NCBI RefSeq assembly: GCF_039645995.1
Contig: NZ_CP147920.1
Coordinates: 434,001 to 498,000 of the forward strand
DNA: 64,000 nt
Direction of reading: 5' to 3'
Source of the DNA: Sulfurimonas sp. HSL3-1
GTDB taxonomy: Bacteria > Campylobacterota > Campylobacteria > Campylobacterales > Sulfurimonadaceae
Shown here: positions 8,299-15,030 of the stretch, piece by piece
Numbering within the stretch: the stretch's first letter is position 1
How the letters are laid out: each line of letters opens with the position of its first letter
The notes under the pieces: generated by a model
The model's database searches: none
What the model saw: the letters and a program-made list of their open reading frames with translations, nothing else
Told to the model about the DNA's origin: nothing
Translations under genes and position numbers: made by a program

Positions 8299-8444
8299 CA
8301 TAATTCCTTTGTGAATGGTTTAATCGCATCTATTATTATTCATAGTTTACAGTAAACAAGCCATGGAAGGAAAGAAACGGTGGCGCCGCTGCTACGGTTT
8401 TGCTACGCAACAGCGTTACAATCTCTTCAAAAAAAGGAGGCGCA

Positions 8445-8834
8445 ATGCAAGCCATCAAATTCCCTTTTCTCGAACACACCGGCGCGACACTGAAGCGTGC
8501 CGAAGCGGGCGAGGCGGAGGTGGAGCTACACGTCCAGCCGCACCACCTGCAGCACCTGGGCTTTGTGCACGGCGGGGTCATCTCGACATTGATGGACAAC
8601 ACCGGCTGGTACGCCGCCGTCTCCAACCTGGACGAAGGGTTTACGGCCGTCACGATGGAGATAAAGATCAACTATCTTAAACCCGCCTCGGGCAAGCACC
8701 TGCTGGCCTCGGCCGCCGTGAAAAGACAGGGGCGCAAAACGGCCTTCGTCACCATTGAGCTGCACGACGAAGGGAAGCTCGTCGCCTTCGCCACGGGCAC
8801 CTACGCCATCATGGAAGAGCCGCAGCAGCCCTGA
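8445..8834 (+). CDS. PaaI-family hotdog thioesterase
   Basis: This 129-residue single hotdog domain has the family signature HLGFVHGGVISTLMDNTGWY, followed by VTMEIKINYLKPASGKHLLA. PaaI-type enzymes hydrolyse acyl- or aryl-CoA thioesters as tetramers. The acyl group cannot be predicted. The start at 8445 is preceded by AAAAAGGAGG four bases away; an in-frame start 15 codons earlier has no such site. It stands alone, divergent from the small barrel gene and convergent with the 73-residue gene that follows. Confidence 0.88.
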   Translation: MQAIKFPFLEHTGATLKRAEAGEAEVELHVQPHHLQHLGFVHGGVISTLMDNTGWYAAVSNLDEGFTAVTMEIKINYLKPASGKHLLASAAVKRQGRKTAFVTIELHDEGKLVAFATGTYAIMEEPQQP

Positions 8835-8838
8835 AACA

Positions 8839-9060
8839 TTACATAATGAGGTCCGAGTTGTAGTGGCACGTGAAGCACTCGGGGCGTTCGTCCAGTACTT
8901 CCGCCAGGATCTCGGCAAAATCGGGGAGCACGATATTTGTCTGTCCCGCTTCCTGCGCTTCGACAATCTTGATCAGCTCTTCGGGCCAGTAGACGTAGGT
9001 GGTCGTGCGCGCCGCGTTTTTGTAAATGTGGATTTTGTCGTCGATGATGTCGTATTCCAT
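8839..9060 (-). CDS. Small conserved-looking protein, unknown
   Basis: The product has 73 residues, starting MEYDIIDDKIHIYKNAARTT and ending CFTCHYNSDLIM. It is acidic and soluble, with one CxxC near the C-terminus and no known fold that I recognise. It follows the 77-residue gene by eight bases and probably shares its promoter. An in-frame start 31 codons upstream would overlap that gene, so I prefer the ATG at 9060. Confidence 0.6.
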   Translation of the reverse strand: MEYDIIDDKIHIYKNAARTTTYVYWPEELIKIVEAQEAGQTNIVLPDFAEILAEVLDERPECFTCHYNSDLIM

Positions 9061-9068
9061 GTGTCGCT

Positions 9069-9302
9069 TCAGTCCGGGGTGTTCTGCATCGCCTCGATCA
9101 CGGCGTTTCTGTAGGTTTCGGCCTCCGCCATCGTCGTGTAATACCGCGTCCACACTATCCCCGCGATGATCTTGAAATAGTAGAGCTTCTCATCCATCTT
9201 GTTGCTGTTCGCGACGTAGTTCTCGTTTTCATAGATCCCGGTGACCCCCGAGATGTTTTTGACGGCGATGACGTTGCCGTAGCTGTCCTCAAGCAGTTGC
9301 AT
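9069..9302 (-). CDS. Small protein, unknown
   Basis: The product has 77 residues starting MQLLEDSYGNVIAVKNISGV and containing IAGIVWTRYYTTMAEAETYR. There is no signal peptide or membrane segment, and I do not recognise a family. The ATG at 9302 has AAAGGAG seven bases upstream, and a TATAAT lies about 30 bases upstream. It forms a two-gene unit with the gene at 8839. Confidence 0.65.
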   Translation of the reverse strand: MQLLEDSYGNVIAVKNISGVTGIYENENYVANSNKMDEKLYYFKIIAGIVWTRYYTTMAEAETYRNAVIEAMQNTPD

Positions 9303-9331
9303 ACTCGCTCCTTTGTGTTGGCATTGGAACA

Positions 9332-9337
9332 ATTATA
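9332..9337 (-). promoter_or_regulatory. Probable -10 of the two-gene unit 9302-8839
   Basis: A perfect minus-strand TATAAT lies 30 bases upstream of the start at 9302. No good -35 is visible at 17 bases. Confidence 0.45.
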
Positions 9338-9541
9338 TATGCAAGCCCCTCTCTTGCGGACGAATTTGTTGCACACTATTTGGCATCATGCAGAAGATAG
9401 GGATATTGGTTTTGACAGAGAATATTTTTGGTCTTGAACGGTTAAAAAGGGAAATGTTACTTGGGTGGTCTGGGCGGCAGGGTGTGAAAAAACAGACCCT
9501 GCATGACGGACCGAATGCCTAGGATTGGTCCGCCTGTTTTA

Positions 9542-9742
9542 CTATCTACTGCACATTGGCGAGCAGTAGTCGCATCCATCTACGGCCGGGTAGAATACTT
9601 TCGCTGCTTCAAGCGCGTTCAGACAGTGTGAAAAGCCGCCAAGGAAAATTCTCTCACTCGGTAACTGAGTGCAACCCTCTTTATGAACTGCATGTTCACC
9701 TGAATTCCCTGCTTCTTTGCTTACATAGTATTTAGCTGCCAT
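9542..9742 (-). CDS. Small cysteine-containing conserved protein
   Basis: The product has 66 residues: MAAKYYVSKEAGNSGEHAVH, then KEGCTQLPSERIFLGGFSHC, and an end GCDYCSPMCSR. Five cysteines, in a CxxCxxxC-like end and two single positions, suggest metal binding or disulfides. I recall similar short proteins, opening (M)xKYYVSKxAxxxGxHxVH, in many unrelated bacteria, with no known function. An AGGA site seven bases before the ATG overlaps a palindrome at 9752-9770. Stem-loop sequences with a T6 run lie just downstream (about 9487-9532). Confidence 0.7.
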   Translation of the reverse strand: MAAKYYVSKEAGNSGEHAVHKEGCTQLPSERIFLGGFSHCLNALEAAKVFYPAVDGCDYCSPMCSR

Positions 9743-9751
9743 ATCTTGGTC

Positions 9752-9770
9752 CTTATGCTGTCAGCATAAG
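9752..9770. promoter_or_regulatory. Palindrome overlapping the ribosome site of the 66-residue gene
   Basis: CTTATGCTG, one base, then CAGCATAAG forms a nine-base perfect inverted repeat. Its inner edge overlaps the AAGGA ribosome site of the gene starting at 9742. It could be an operator or a translation-blocking hairpin. Confidence 0.35.
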
Positions 9771-10432
9771 TGGTGAGACGTGACATATTAGTCTGTTTAT
9801 TAGGGTAATCTTAGATTTTCAGCCCTAATTTTAAGGGCACAGACTAAAATATGTTTTGCGTTATAGTCTAAAACCACTTATCCTGGTTTTTGATTCTGAC
9901 CGGAGTGCCATTCGCAGTGGCACTCTAATCACACCTACAATGCTACTTCATTCCGAAACGGAAGCGTTGCCGTTCCAAAAATCATACCGGCTTTCAAAAT
10001 TCAGTGCACATAGTATTTCTACTCACCATGTAGTCAAGTACATTCATATCAATGACCCAAAATACGGCGTGCATAAATTATTCAAGAACGTTATATTTCC
10101 CGCGCTTTGTTTTCATTCTGTGACCTAACTTTTTGGACATTCGGAGCAAGCTTTACAGATCTTTAATAATGGAGAATATTTATTATTTACAAGAGTCTGA
10201 GAGTCCCATCTTTGTGTGTTCATATCAAGAATGTTGGGCAAGGCTCGAGATTCAGGGGTTTGAACCACTTCTCATTATTGAGAAGATCTGAATAATTTGT
10301 TGCCTGCATCCTTAAAGATGATGCACTTTCCAGTAAAGAGTAGTTTTGGAAATAAACGATAATGATCTGTTTTGCTGAAAATGTAAATTTTTTGAAAAAT
10401 TTCTAGTTTGGAAGCTTTGTGGGGAGTTTTTG

Positions 10433-10456
10433 TTTGGATGGTGCGAGCGGTGAGAT
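10433..10456 (+). repeat. Degenerate copy of the tRNA-Leu 3' end (candidate att site)
   Basis: Reads GGATGGTGCGAGCGGTGAGA within the core, against GGATGGTGCGACCGGCGAGA at the tRNA. It is in the same orientation and includes the complement of CCA. The differences would give a self-consistent acceptor arm of a slightly different tRNA-Leu, so the copy may derive from the element's own attP. Confidence 0.6.
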
Positions 10457-10600
10457 CCAAAATTAAATTTAAAGCCCAAAAAAATCGTATTTTATGGTTT
10501 TTTTCTAACTGCACACGGTCAAATAGAGCTATCTATCTATATAGATAATCGTTTTATTTGAAGTGGATTAGAAATAAGAAAATTAAACTCATAATATTGT

Positions 10601-11563
10601 CTACATAGAGAATGTTGAAAGTTGGTAACCATAATCAATCATTTCATCTGGGTGAACAACAGGGAAATACGTTTCCAAAAAATTATTTAATTCATATGAG
10701 GCATTATCGCCAATTATACCAGTGTGCCCTATTATAAATCTTTGTGACAATGGATGGTAAAAACCTTGATAAAGATAGATACTGCCGTACTTTATATGTG
10801 GATGTGTTTGAAGGTATTTTGTAATTTCTTTTTTTAGATAGCGGTTGTCTAAATCCATACTATTAGCTGCCACTCTATGAGTCATATTGGTGGTTTCTAT
10901 CCAAAGAGAAGTGCTATTGCTTGCATAAGGTTTTTCGTTTTTTTCATTTATTTTAAAAAGTATTTTTTTTAACACGTCTTCATTTGTTGATGTTTTTCTT
11001 TCAAATACTACGCTTGTGCATTCTATGTATACTTTATTTCCATTATGAGTAATTTCAAAATCAGGACTTTCTTGTTTATTGAATGAAATATTTTTTTGGA
11101 TGAAATGAGCTATAGTATTTATTTCCATTCTCAATCCATAAAAATTGTTATCATATACTGATTTCTTCAAGGCTCTATTGTATTTTTTAAATAATACCTT
11201 GTCAAACTTTTTTATAGACTGCATATTAAGTGTTAACATATATAGCCGTCCATAATGTACATATGCATTTTCAATTGCTCCGAAAAAGAGATTCTTAGCA
11301 AACGAATCAAAAATTGTATTTATTATAGATTCCTCTCCACCATTAAATATATCTTTTCCAAATGTAGAAACCATCATTGATTTAAGGTGTAAAGCTGAAC
11401 TCATTTTTGGATTTAGTAAGTCTTTATACATTGGTTGCTTTCCTAAATAACTCAGATTAATTATACCCGGCAAACAAATGAATATAGTAATCATATGCCG
11501 TATGCTTCTGTCGTTGGAAAACGAAGGTGGTTCGAGTTGTTTAGAAAAATTGGTGTTCTGCAT
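10601..11563 (-). CDS. PD-(D/E)XK-like nuclease domain protein, unknown
   Basis: This 320-residue protein has strongly AT-biased codons unlike the surrounding chromosome. Residues about 145-185 contain LRMEINTIAHFIQK, then SPDFEITHNGNKVYIECTSV. The E, PD and ExxS/T-type pattern across two beta strands resembles the PD-(D/E)XK restriction-endonuclease fold. The usual lysine is replaced (ECT), so activity is uncertain. The rest is unrecognised. The start is unclear: ATG at 11563 has a weak ribosome site, and later ATGs at 11494 or 11431 are possible. Island position suggests a defence or mobile-element function, but this is inference. Confidence 0.55.
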   Translation of the reverse strand: MQNTNFSKQLEPPSFSNDRSIRHMITIFICLPGIINLSYLGKQPMYKDLLNPKMSSALHLKSMMVSTFGKDIFNGGEESIINTIFDSFAKNLFFGAIENAYVHYGRLYMLTLNMQSIKKFDKVLFKKYNRALKKSVYDNNFYGLRMEINTIAHFIQKNISFNKQESPDFEITHNGNKVYIECTSVVFERKTSTNEDVLKKILFKINEKNEKPYASNSTSLWIETTNMTHRVAANSMDLDNRYLKKEITKYLQTHPHIKYGSIYLYQGFYHPLSQRFIIGHTGIIGDNASYELNNFLETYFPVVHPDEMIDYGYQLSTFSM

Positions 11564-11570
11564 AGATGGC

Positions 11571-11742
11571 TTTGCAATATGCGGTGTACATTTGTAACTA
11601 ATATGTTAAAACGCAGTGAACTTTCACCTATAGTATTACGAAAATACTTGGTCATTCAATGCCCGCAATGTTCTATAACAGATATGCGAAATACATCAAA
11701 ACTGAGCGGACAAAAATTGACAGGGATATGAGCTTCATTTGA
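11571..11742 (+). pseudogene. Tyrosine recombinase/integrase C-terminal remnant, frameshifted
   Basis: One frame reads MRCTFVTNMLKRSELSPIVL then RKYL. After a one-base deletion at about 11650 the next frame reads GHSMPAMFYNRYAKYIKTER and ends at TGA 11742. Joined, they reproduce the end of a phage-type integrase: the box-II arginine with TF.T, the LGHS histidine motif, and a catalytic-tyrosine region NRYAKY. Everything N-terminal is missing. Its place 60 bases from the tRNA 3' end agrees with an integrase that used this tRNA. Confidence 0.7.
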
Positions 11743-11801
11743 AAAGGATTATAAGGCAATGAATCTGTGTTTTAGGAAGTTCGTAAAAAAGGGAGTTCGG
11801 A

Positions 11802-11887
11802 TGGTGCGACCGGCGAGATTTGAACTCGCACACCAAGTTGGCACTACCCCCTCAAGATAGCGTGTCTACCAATTCCACCACGGTCGC
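11802..11887 (-). tRNA. tRNA-Leu (anticodon GAG)
   Basis: The acceptor stem GCGACCG at the 5' end pairs with the 3' end GGTCGC, followed by discriminator A and an encoded CCA (11802-11804). The anticodon stem CTATC/GGTAG encloses the loop TTGAGGG, giving anticodon GAG. A long variable arm and the GTTCAAATC T-loop fit a class-II tRNA-Leu of 86 bases. Confidence 0.95.
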
Positions 11888-11964
11888 GTTTAACAGTAAG
11901 TTTTAAAAGACCAGAATTATACTGGCGAAAATGTTATAAACAGCTTAAAATTTTTCAAGCTGTC

Positions 11965-11990
11965 AAAAAAAACGAAGGCCGAAGCCTTCG
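11965..11990 (-). terminator. Intrinsic terminator of atpE
   Basis: On the minus strand a seven-base-pair stem (CGAAGGC, TTCG tetraloop, GCCTTCG) is followed directly by eight Ts, 17 bases after the atpE stop. This is a textbook intrinsic terminator. Confidence 0.92.
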
Positions 11991-12006
11991 CAGGTTTTTC
12001 GGCTGA

Positions 12007-12321
12007 TTAGCCGAGGTACGGGTTAGCGTACAGAGCGATCAGGGCAATAACGAGTGTATAGATGACCTGAGCTTCGATCATCGCGAGGGCGATGAACATT
12101 GTCGTCATGAGCTTACCACCCAGACCCGGGTTGCGAGCAGTACCTGCGATAGTCGCAGCAGCAGTGTGACCCATACCGATAGCGCCACCAAGAGCAGCGA
12201 GACCGAGGCCAACGCCTGCAGCGATCATAGAGTAAGCTTTGAGTGTCTGGTTTGCAACGTCAGCATCAGCTGCGAAAGCAGCGCCAGCGAAAGCAACCAT
12301 CAGAAAAAGAATCTTTTTCAT
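12007..12321 (-). CDS. atpE: ATP synthase F0 subunit c
   Basis: This 104-residue proteolipid forms the rotating c-ring of F0. An N-terminal hydrophobic signal-like segment (MKKILFLMVAFAGAAFAADA) is followed by the two c-subunit helices, with the loop ARNPGLGGK and the proton-carrying glutamate in IALAMIEAQVIYTLVIALIA. The extra N-terminal segment is usual for Campylobacterota. As in that group, it lies alone, away from the other atp genes. Start chosen at 12321, with GGAG six bases upstream; an in-frame frame 21 codons longer lacks support. It has its own -10 and terminator. Confidence 0.96.
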   Translation of the reverse strand: MKKILFLMVAFAGAAFAADADVANQTLKAYSMIAAGVGLGLAALGGAIGMGHTAAATIAGTARNPGLGGKLMTTMFIALAMIEAQVIYTLVIALIALYANPYLG

Positions 12322-12395
12322 GGAGTTCTCCAATAAATTTTTTTGTGTCAAAGTCCGTTCGGCTTGCGTATCCCTACTTGTCACTTTGCGGGCGA

Positions 12396-12401
12396 ATTAT
12401 A
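12396..12401 (-). promoter_or_regulatory. Probable -10 of atpE
   Basis: A minus-strand TATAAT lies 75 bases upstream of the atpE start, just past the 3' end of the VWA gene. This gives a leader of about 70 bases. The -35 is not clear. Confidence 0.5.
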
Positions 12402-12432
12402 GATATTGCACGCTTAAGAGGCGCTTTGTTGC

Positions 12433-13605
12433 CTATATATTGAGAGGGATGGTGTGGCCGAAGGGGACTTCCTTCTGCGTTTCCGGGGTGACCCAGACGG
12501 TGTCGATGAGGGGTTCGCGGTCCGGGAAACGGCCGTCGCAGTCGGTAAAGTAGAGCAGCAGCGGGGCCATCGGGGCGTAGCGCTCCGTCCATTCGAAAAC
12601 GGGGCGGAAGTCCGTGCCGCCCCCGCCCTTGAGCTCGAAGCGCAGCGGCTCGCCGGGATAGAACTGGCGGTGCGACTGCACCTTGGCGTCGCTCACAAGC
12701 AGTTCGATGCGGTAGTCGGCGAAGGTCTCCAGGAGCGACTCGACCTCGGCGATGAAGCGCCCCAGCAGCTCCTCGTCGACGGAGCCGGAGCTGTCGATGG
12801 CAATAACGATATCGAGGGTCTCCGAGGTGGACGAGGGCAGGTAGATGTGGTTGTAGAGCAGCTTCTTGGAGGGCGGGAGCATGCGGTAGTCGCTTTTGAG
12901 GTGGCGGGAGAGGGCGTGAAAGAGCTCGCTGCGCCAGTCCACGACGTTTTTGGGCGCAGGGATGAAAAAACGCTCCAGCCCCAGCGGGGTGTCGCCCTGC
13001 TGCTCCAGCATCTCGCGGACGGCCTTTTCGAAATGTTCGAAGAGCGATTCGTCCACGCTGTTCTCCACCTCCATCTGCGGCCGCAGTTTGTCCGGGTCGT
13101 GGTCCCCCTCGGCGTTTTTCAGTTCGTCACGCTTGCGCTGGTTGTTCTCGTTGAAGCCGGTATCGTTGCGCTCGTCGTCGCTGTACTCTTCGTTCTTGAT
13201 CTCGTCTTTGAGCTGGGCGTAAATCGCCTCGGCGTACATCCCCTCGAAGCGGGGGTCGTAATTGACCTGCGGGGGCAGGGCAAAGTTGTTCTGTACGAGC
13301 ATGGCGTTGATGGCGTGGTCGGTGGCCAGCTGCCACAGCCAGCTCATCCGCCCGTTCTGGCGCCGTTCGTGCACAAGCGCCGCGTGCATCGCCCCGTTGG
13401 CGAGCATGAATTCGCACTCCCCGTCGTCGAGGCCCTCGACGTAGTCGGGGTTGTACTCCAGTCTCAGGCCGTTGCTGAGAAAGCCGGGGATGTCGTCGCT
13501 GGTGTCCAGCTCCAGGCGGCTGGCGAGGGTGCCGAAGTAGGGGGAGTTCAGCAGGAGGCGGGCTTTGGCTTTGCCCAGTTTGTCCAGGGCGACTTTTTCA
13601 GACAT
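12433..13605 (-). CDS. VWA-like protein with DUF2201-type putative metallopeptidase domain
   Basis: This 390-residue protein has two parts. Residues about 1-250 match the N-terminal 'putative metallopeptidase' region of DUF2201 proteins (MHAALVHERRQNGRMSWLWQ, ATDHAINAMLVQNNFALPPQ), including the helical H-E-R-R and DHAIN motifs. Residues about 265-390 form a von Willebrand A-like domain with the metal-site motif IAIDSSGSVDEELL. Such proteins pair with MoxR ATPases and are thought to act with them as chaperones or metal-insertion factors. The MoxR gene lies just upstream, separated by copy 1 of the structured repeat. Target unknown. Confidence 0.85.
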   Translation of the reverse strand: MSEKVALDKLGKAKARLLLNSPYFGTLASRLELDTSDDIPGFLSNGLRLEYNPDYVEGLDDGECEFMLANGAMHAALVHERRQNGRMSWLWQLATDHAINAMLVQNNFALPPQVNYDPRFEGMYAEAIYAQLKDEIKNEEYSDDERNDTGFNENNQRKRDELKNAEGDHDPDKLRPQMEVENSVDESLFEHFEKAVREMLEQQGDTPLGLERFFIPAPKNVVDWRSELFHALSRHLKSDYRMLPPSKKLLYNHIYLPSSTSETLDIVIAIDSSGSVDEELLGRFIAEVESLLETFADYRIELLVSDAKVQSHRQFYPGEPLRFELKGGGGTDFRPVFEWTERYAPMAPLLLYFTDCDGRFPDREPLIDTVWVTPETQKEVPFGHTIPLNI

Positions 13606-13625
13606 CGGCTGGGTCCTGGAGGTTT

Positions 13626-13697
13626 GTTCCCCTTCTTTTTTGCCTATCCAAAAAAGAAGCCGAACCGGGAAGAAAAAAGGATAATTCGGCTGCCGCG
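13626..13697 (+). repeat. Structured dispersed repeat, copy 1 (shortened)
   Basis: Nearly identical to the first 70 bases of copy 2 (18523-18668). Hairpin TTCTTTTTTG (13633-13642) / CAAAAAAGAA (13649-13658), with loop TATCC (13645-13649) complementary to GGATA at 13679-13683. Similarity fades after GGCTGCCGC. A further TTCTTG/CAAGAA hairpin overlaps the end of the MoxR gene at about 13763-13780. Confidence 0.8.
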
Positions 13698-13769
13698 CAT
13701 GAAGGATGCTGATCGAATGTCCGACTTCTTCTATTACGTGCGCGTTCCATACAGTTCCCTTTTTCTTGT

Positions 13770-14777
13770 TTATTCAAGAAGGAAGGCGAACTTGCCTACC
13801 CAGTTGCCGTAGGCGTCGAGGTGGTCCATCATGACGCCGTTTTTCTGGAGGTCCTGGACGATGAGGACGGCGAACTCCGGGGGGAGGAGGTGGGTGTAGT
13901 CGAGCAGGCGGGCCAGGGTGTCGTCATCGGGGGCTTTGAGCACCTTGGAGACGAGGGCGGAGGCGAGGGCGTAGAGGGCGCTGAGATCTTCCGGGACTTC
14001 GCGCGACTCCCCGCGCAAGACGGCGTCGGTGTCGGGCAGGAGGTGCATCACCTTGGCAAAGGCCGTGAAGGCGACGGCGCGCTCCTCGCCGACGGCCCCG
14101 GCGATGGCGCTCAGGGCCAGCTGGTCGCGCATGCCCGACGCGAGGACCCCGTGGACGAACTCCCAGCTGCGCGGGGTGGGGAAGCTCTTGGTGTCGCTCG
14201 CGGGGTCAAAACCGAAGAGGGCGTCGTTGTTGGCGGTGATGTAGCCGATGATGCGTTCGTCGATGCCGCGCCCGTAGGCCCAGCGGCGCCAGTCGTCGAC
14301 GTTGACATCCATCTCCAGGTGGATGAAGCGGTTGGCCAGGGGCAGCGGCATCCGGTAGACGACGCCCCGGTCGTTCTCGCGGTTGCCCGCCGCGACGATG
14401 GCCCACCCCTCGGGCAGTTCGTACTCGCCGACCTTGCGGTCGAGGATGAGCTGGTAGGCCGAGGCCTGCACGGAGGGCGCGGCGGTGTTGAGCTCGTCGA
14501 GGAAGAGGATGCCGCTCCCCTCCCGGGGCAGAAAAGAGGGCGGCGCCCAGACGGCCTGGTGCGCCTGGTTCTCGTAGAAAGGGATCCCCTTGAGGTCGGT
14601 CGGGTCCATCAGGGAGAGGCGCAGGTCGATAAAGCCGATCCCCTTGGCGTCGGCGATCTGTTTGACGACGGAGGATTTGCCGATTCCCGGCGCCCCCCAC
14701 AAAAAGGTCGGCAGCTTCTGATCAATCAGCGCTCCTAAGGTTTCCGTAATCTCTTGGCTTCTCAAGGGCACCTCCAA
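13770..14777 (-). CDS. MoxR-family AAA+ ATPase
   Basis: This 335-residue AAA+ protein shows Walker A (FLWGAPGIGKSSVVKQIAD, about 26-44), Walker B (GILFLDELNTAAPSVQ), sensor 1 (WAIVAAGNRENDRG) and a sensor-2-type helix. The length and linker fit the MoxR branch. It probably remodels a client together with the VWA protein encoded next. The gene starts with ATG 14777, preceded by GGAGGTGCCC-like sequence. No client enzyme is obvious beside it, but an LRV-repeat protein lies upstream on the same strand. Confidence 0.87.
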   Translation of the reverse strand: MEVPLRSQEITETLGALIDQKLPTFLWGAPGIGKSSVVKQIADAKGIGFIDLRLSLMDPTDLKGIPFYENQAHQAVWAPPSFLPREGSGILFLDELNTAAPSVQASAYQLILDRKVGEYELPEGWAIVAAGNRENDRGVVYRMPLPLANRFIHLEMDVNVDDWRRWAYGRGIDERIIGYITANNDALFGFDPASDTKSFPTPRSWEFVHGVLASGMRDQLALSAIAGAVGEERAVAFTAFAKVMHLLPDTDAVLRGESREVPEDLSALYALASALVSKVLKAPDDDTLARLLDYTHLLPPEFAVLIVQDLQKNGVMMDHLDAYGNWVGKFAFLLE

Positions 14778-14904
14778 TTCCCCTGCGTGAATTTCAGAAG
14801 GGATTTGAGGTATGAGATTTTTTTGGTGCGCTTTGCAGGCATAGCGGAAGCTACGTCAAAAAGTGTACCAAGGAAAGATCGTGCCTCAAATGCTTTCCCG
14901 CAGG

Positions 14905-15000
14905 GCGTTGCAGAGAAAACTCTCTTCAGGATTGTACTATGCTTCAGGCATTTAACAAGCCCCGAAGCGTGGACTCCGATGAGAACTTTCTCTGTAACGC
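14905..15000. repeat. Long imperfect hairpin element
   Basis: The arms 14905-14949 and about 14960-15000 are imperfect reverse complements over about 40 bases. The outer part is GCGTTGCAGAGAAAACT against AACTTTCTCTGTAACGC (three mismatches). The inner part GCTTCAGGC...GCCCCGAAGC closes a small AT loop. It fills most of the 250-base gap between the MoxR and LRV genes. A minus-strand frame of 92 codons (14762-15040) passes through it but looks fortuitous. It could be a MITE remnant or a structured transcript. Confidence 0.6.
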
Positions 15001-15030
15001 TGAAAACGCGATGGGGAGTTGGATGTGCCC

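Larger units (their letters stand above)
9743..10600. other. AT-rich region without a supportable gene
   Basis: About 860 bases of low G+C sequence. It holds the palindrome at 9752-9770, an eight-base-pair inverted repeat at 9903-9925 (GAGTGCCA/TGGCACTC), a seven-base-pair hairpin at 10268-10285, and the degenerate tRNA 3'-end copy at 10433-10456. Open frames at 9856-10128 (+) and 10275-10514 (-) lack ribosome sites and recognisable sequence. It is probably decayed mobile DNA. Confidence 0.6.
10433..11819. mobile_element. Small decayed integrative island at tRNA-Leu(GAG)
   Basis: Right boundary: the intact tRNA-Leu(GAG), whose 3' end points left. Left boundary: a 24-base direct repeat of the tRNA 3' end and CCA (10433-10456 against 11796-11819) with three mismatches. 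This is the layout left when an element integrates into a tRNA 3' end. Between them, composition is far more AT-rich than the flanks. The contents are a nuclease-like gene and a frameshifted tyrosine-recombinase C-terminus next to the tRNA, where integrases usually lie. The element cannot move on its own now. Confidence 0.65.

Noticed and set aside
9856-10128. 90-codon plus-strand frame in the AT-rich region
   Set aside because: No ribosome site and no recognisable similarity. Composition fits random AT-rich DNA.
10275-10514. 79-codon minus-strand frame in the AT-rich region
   Set aside because: It runs across the degenerate tRNA 3'-end repeat and shows no domain or ribosome site.
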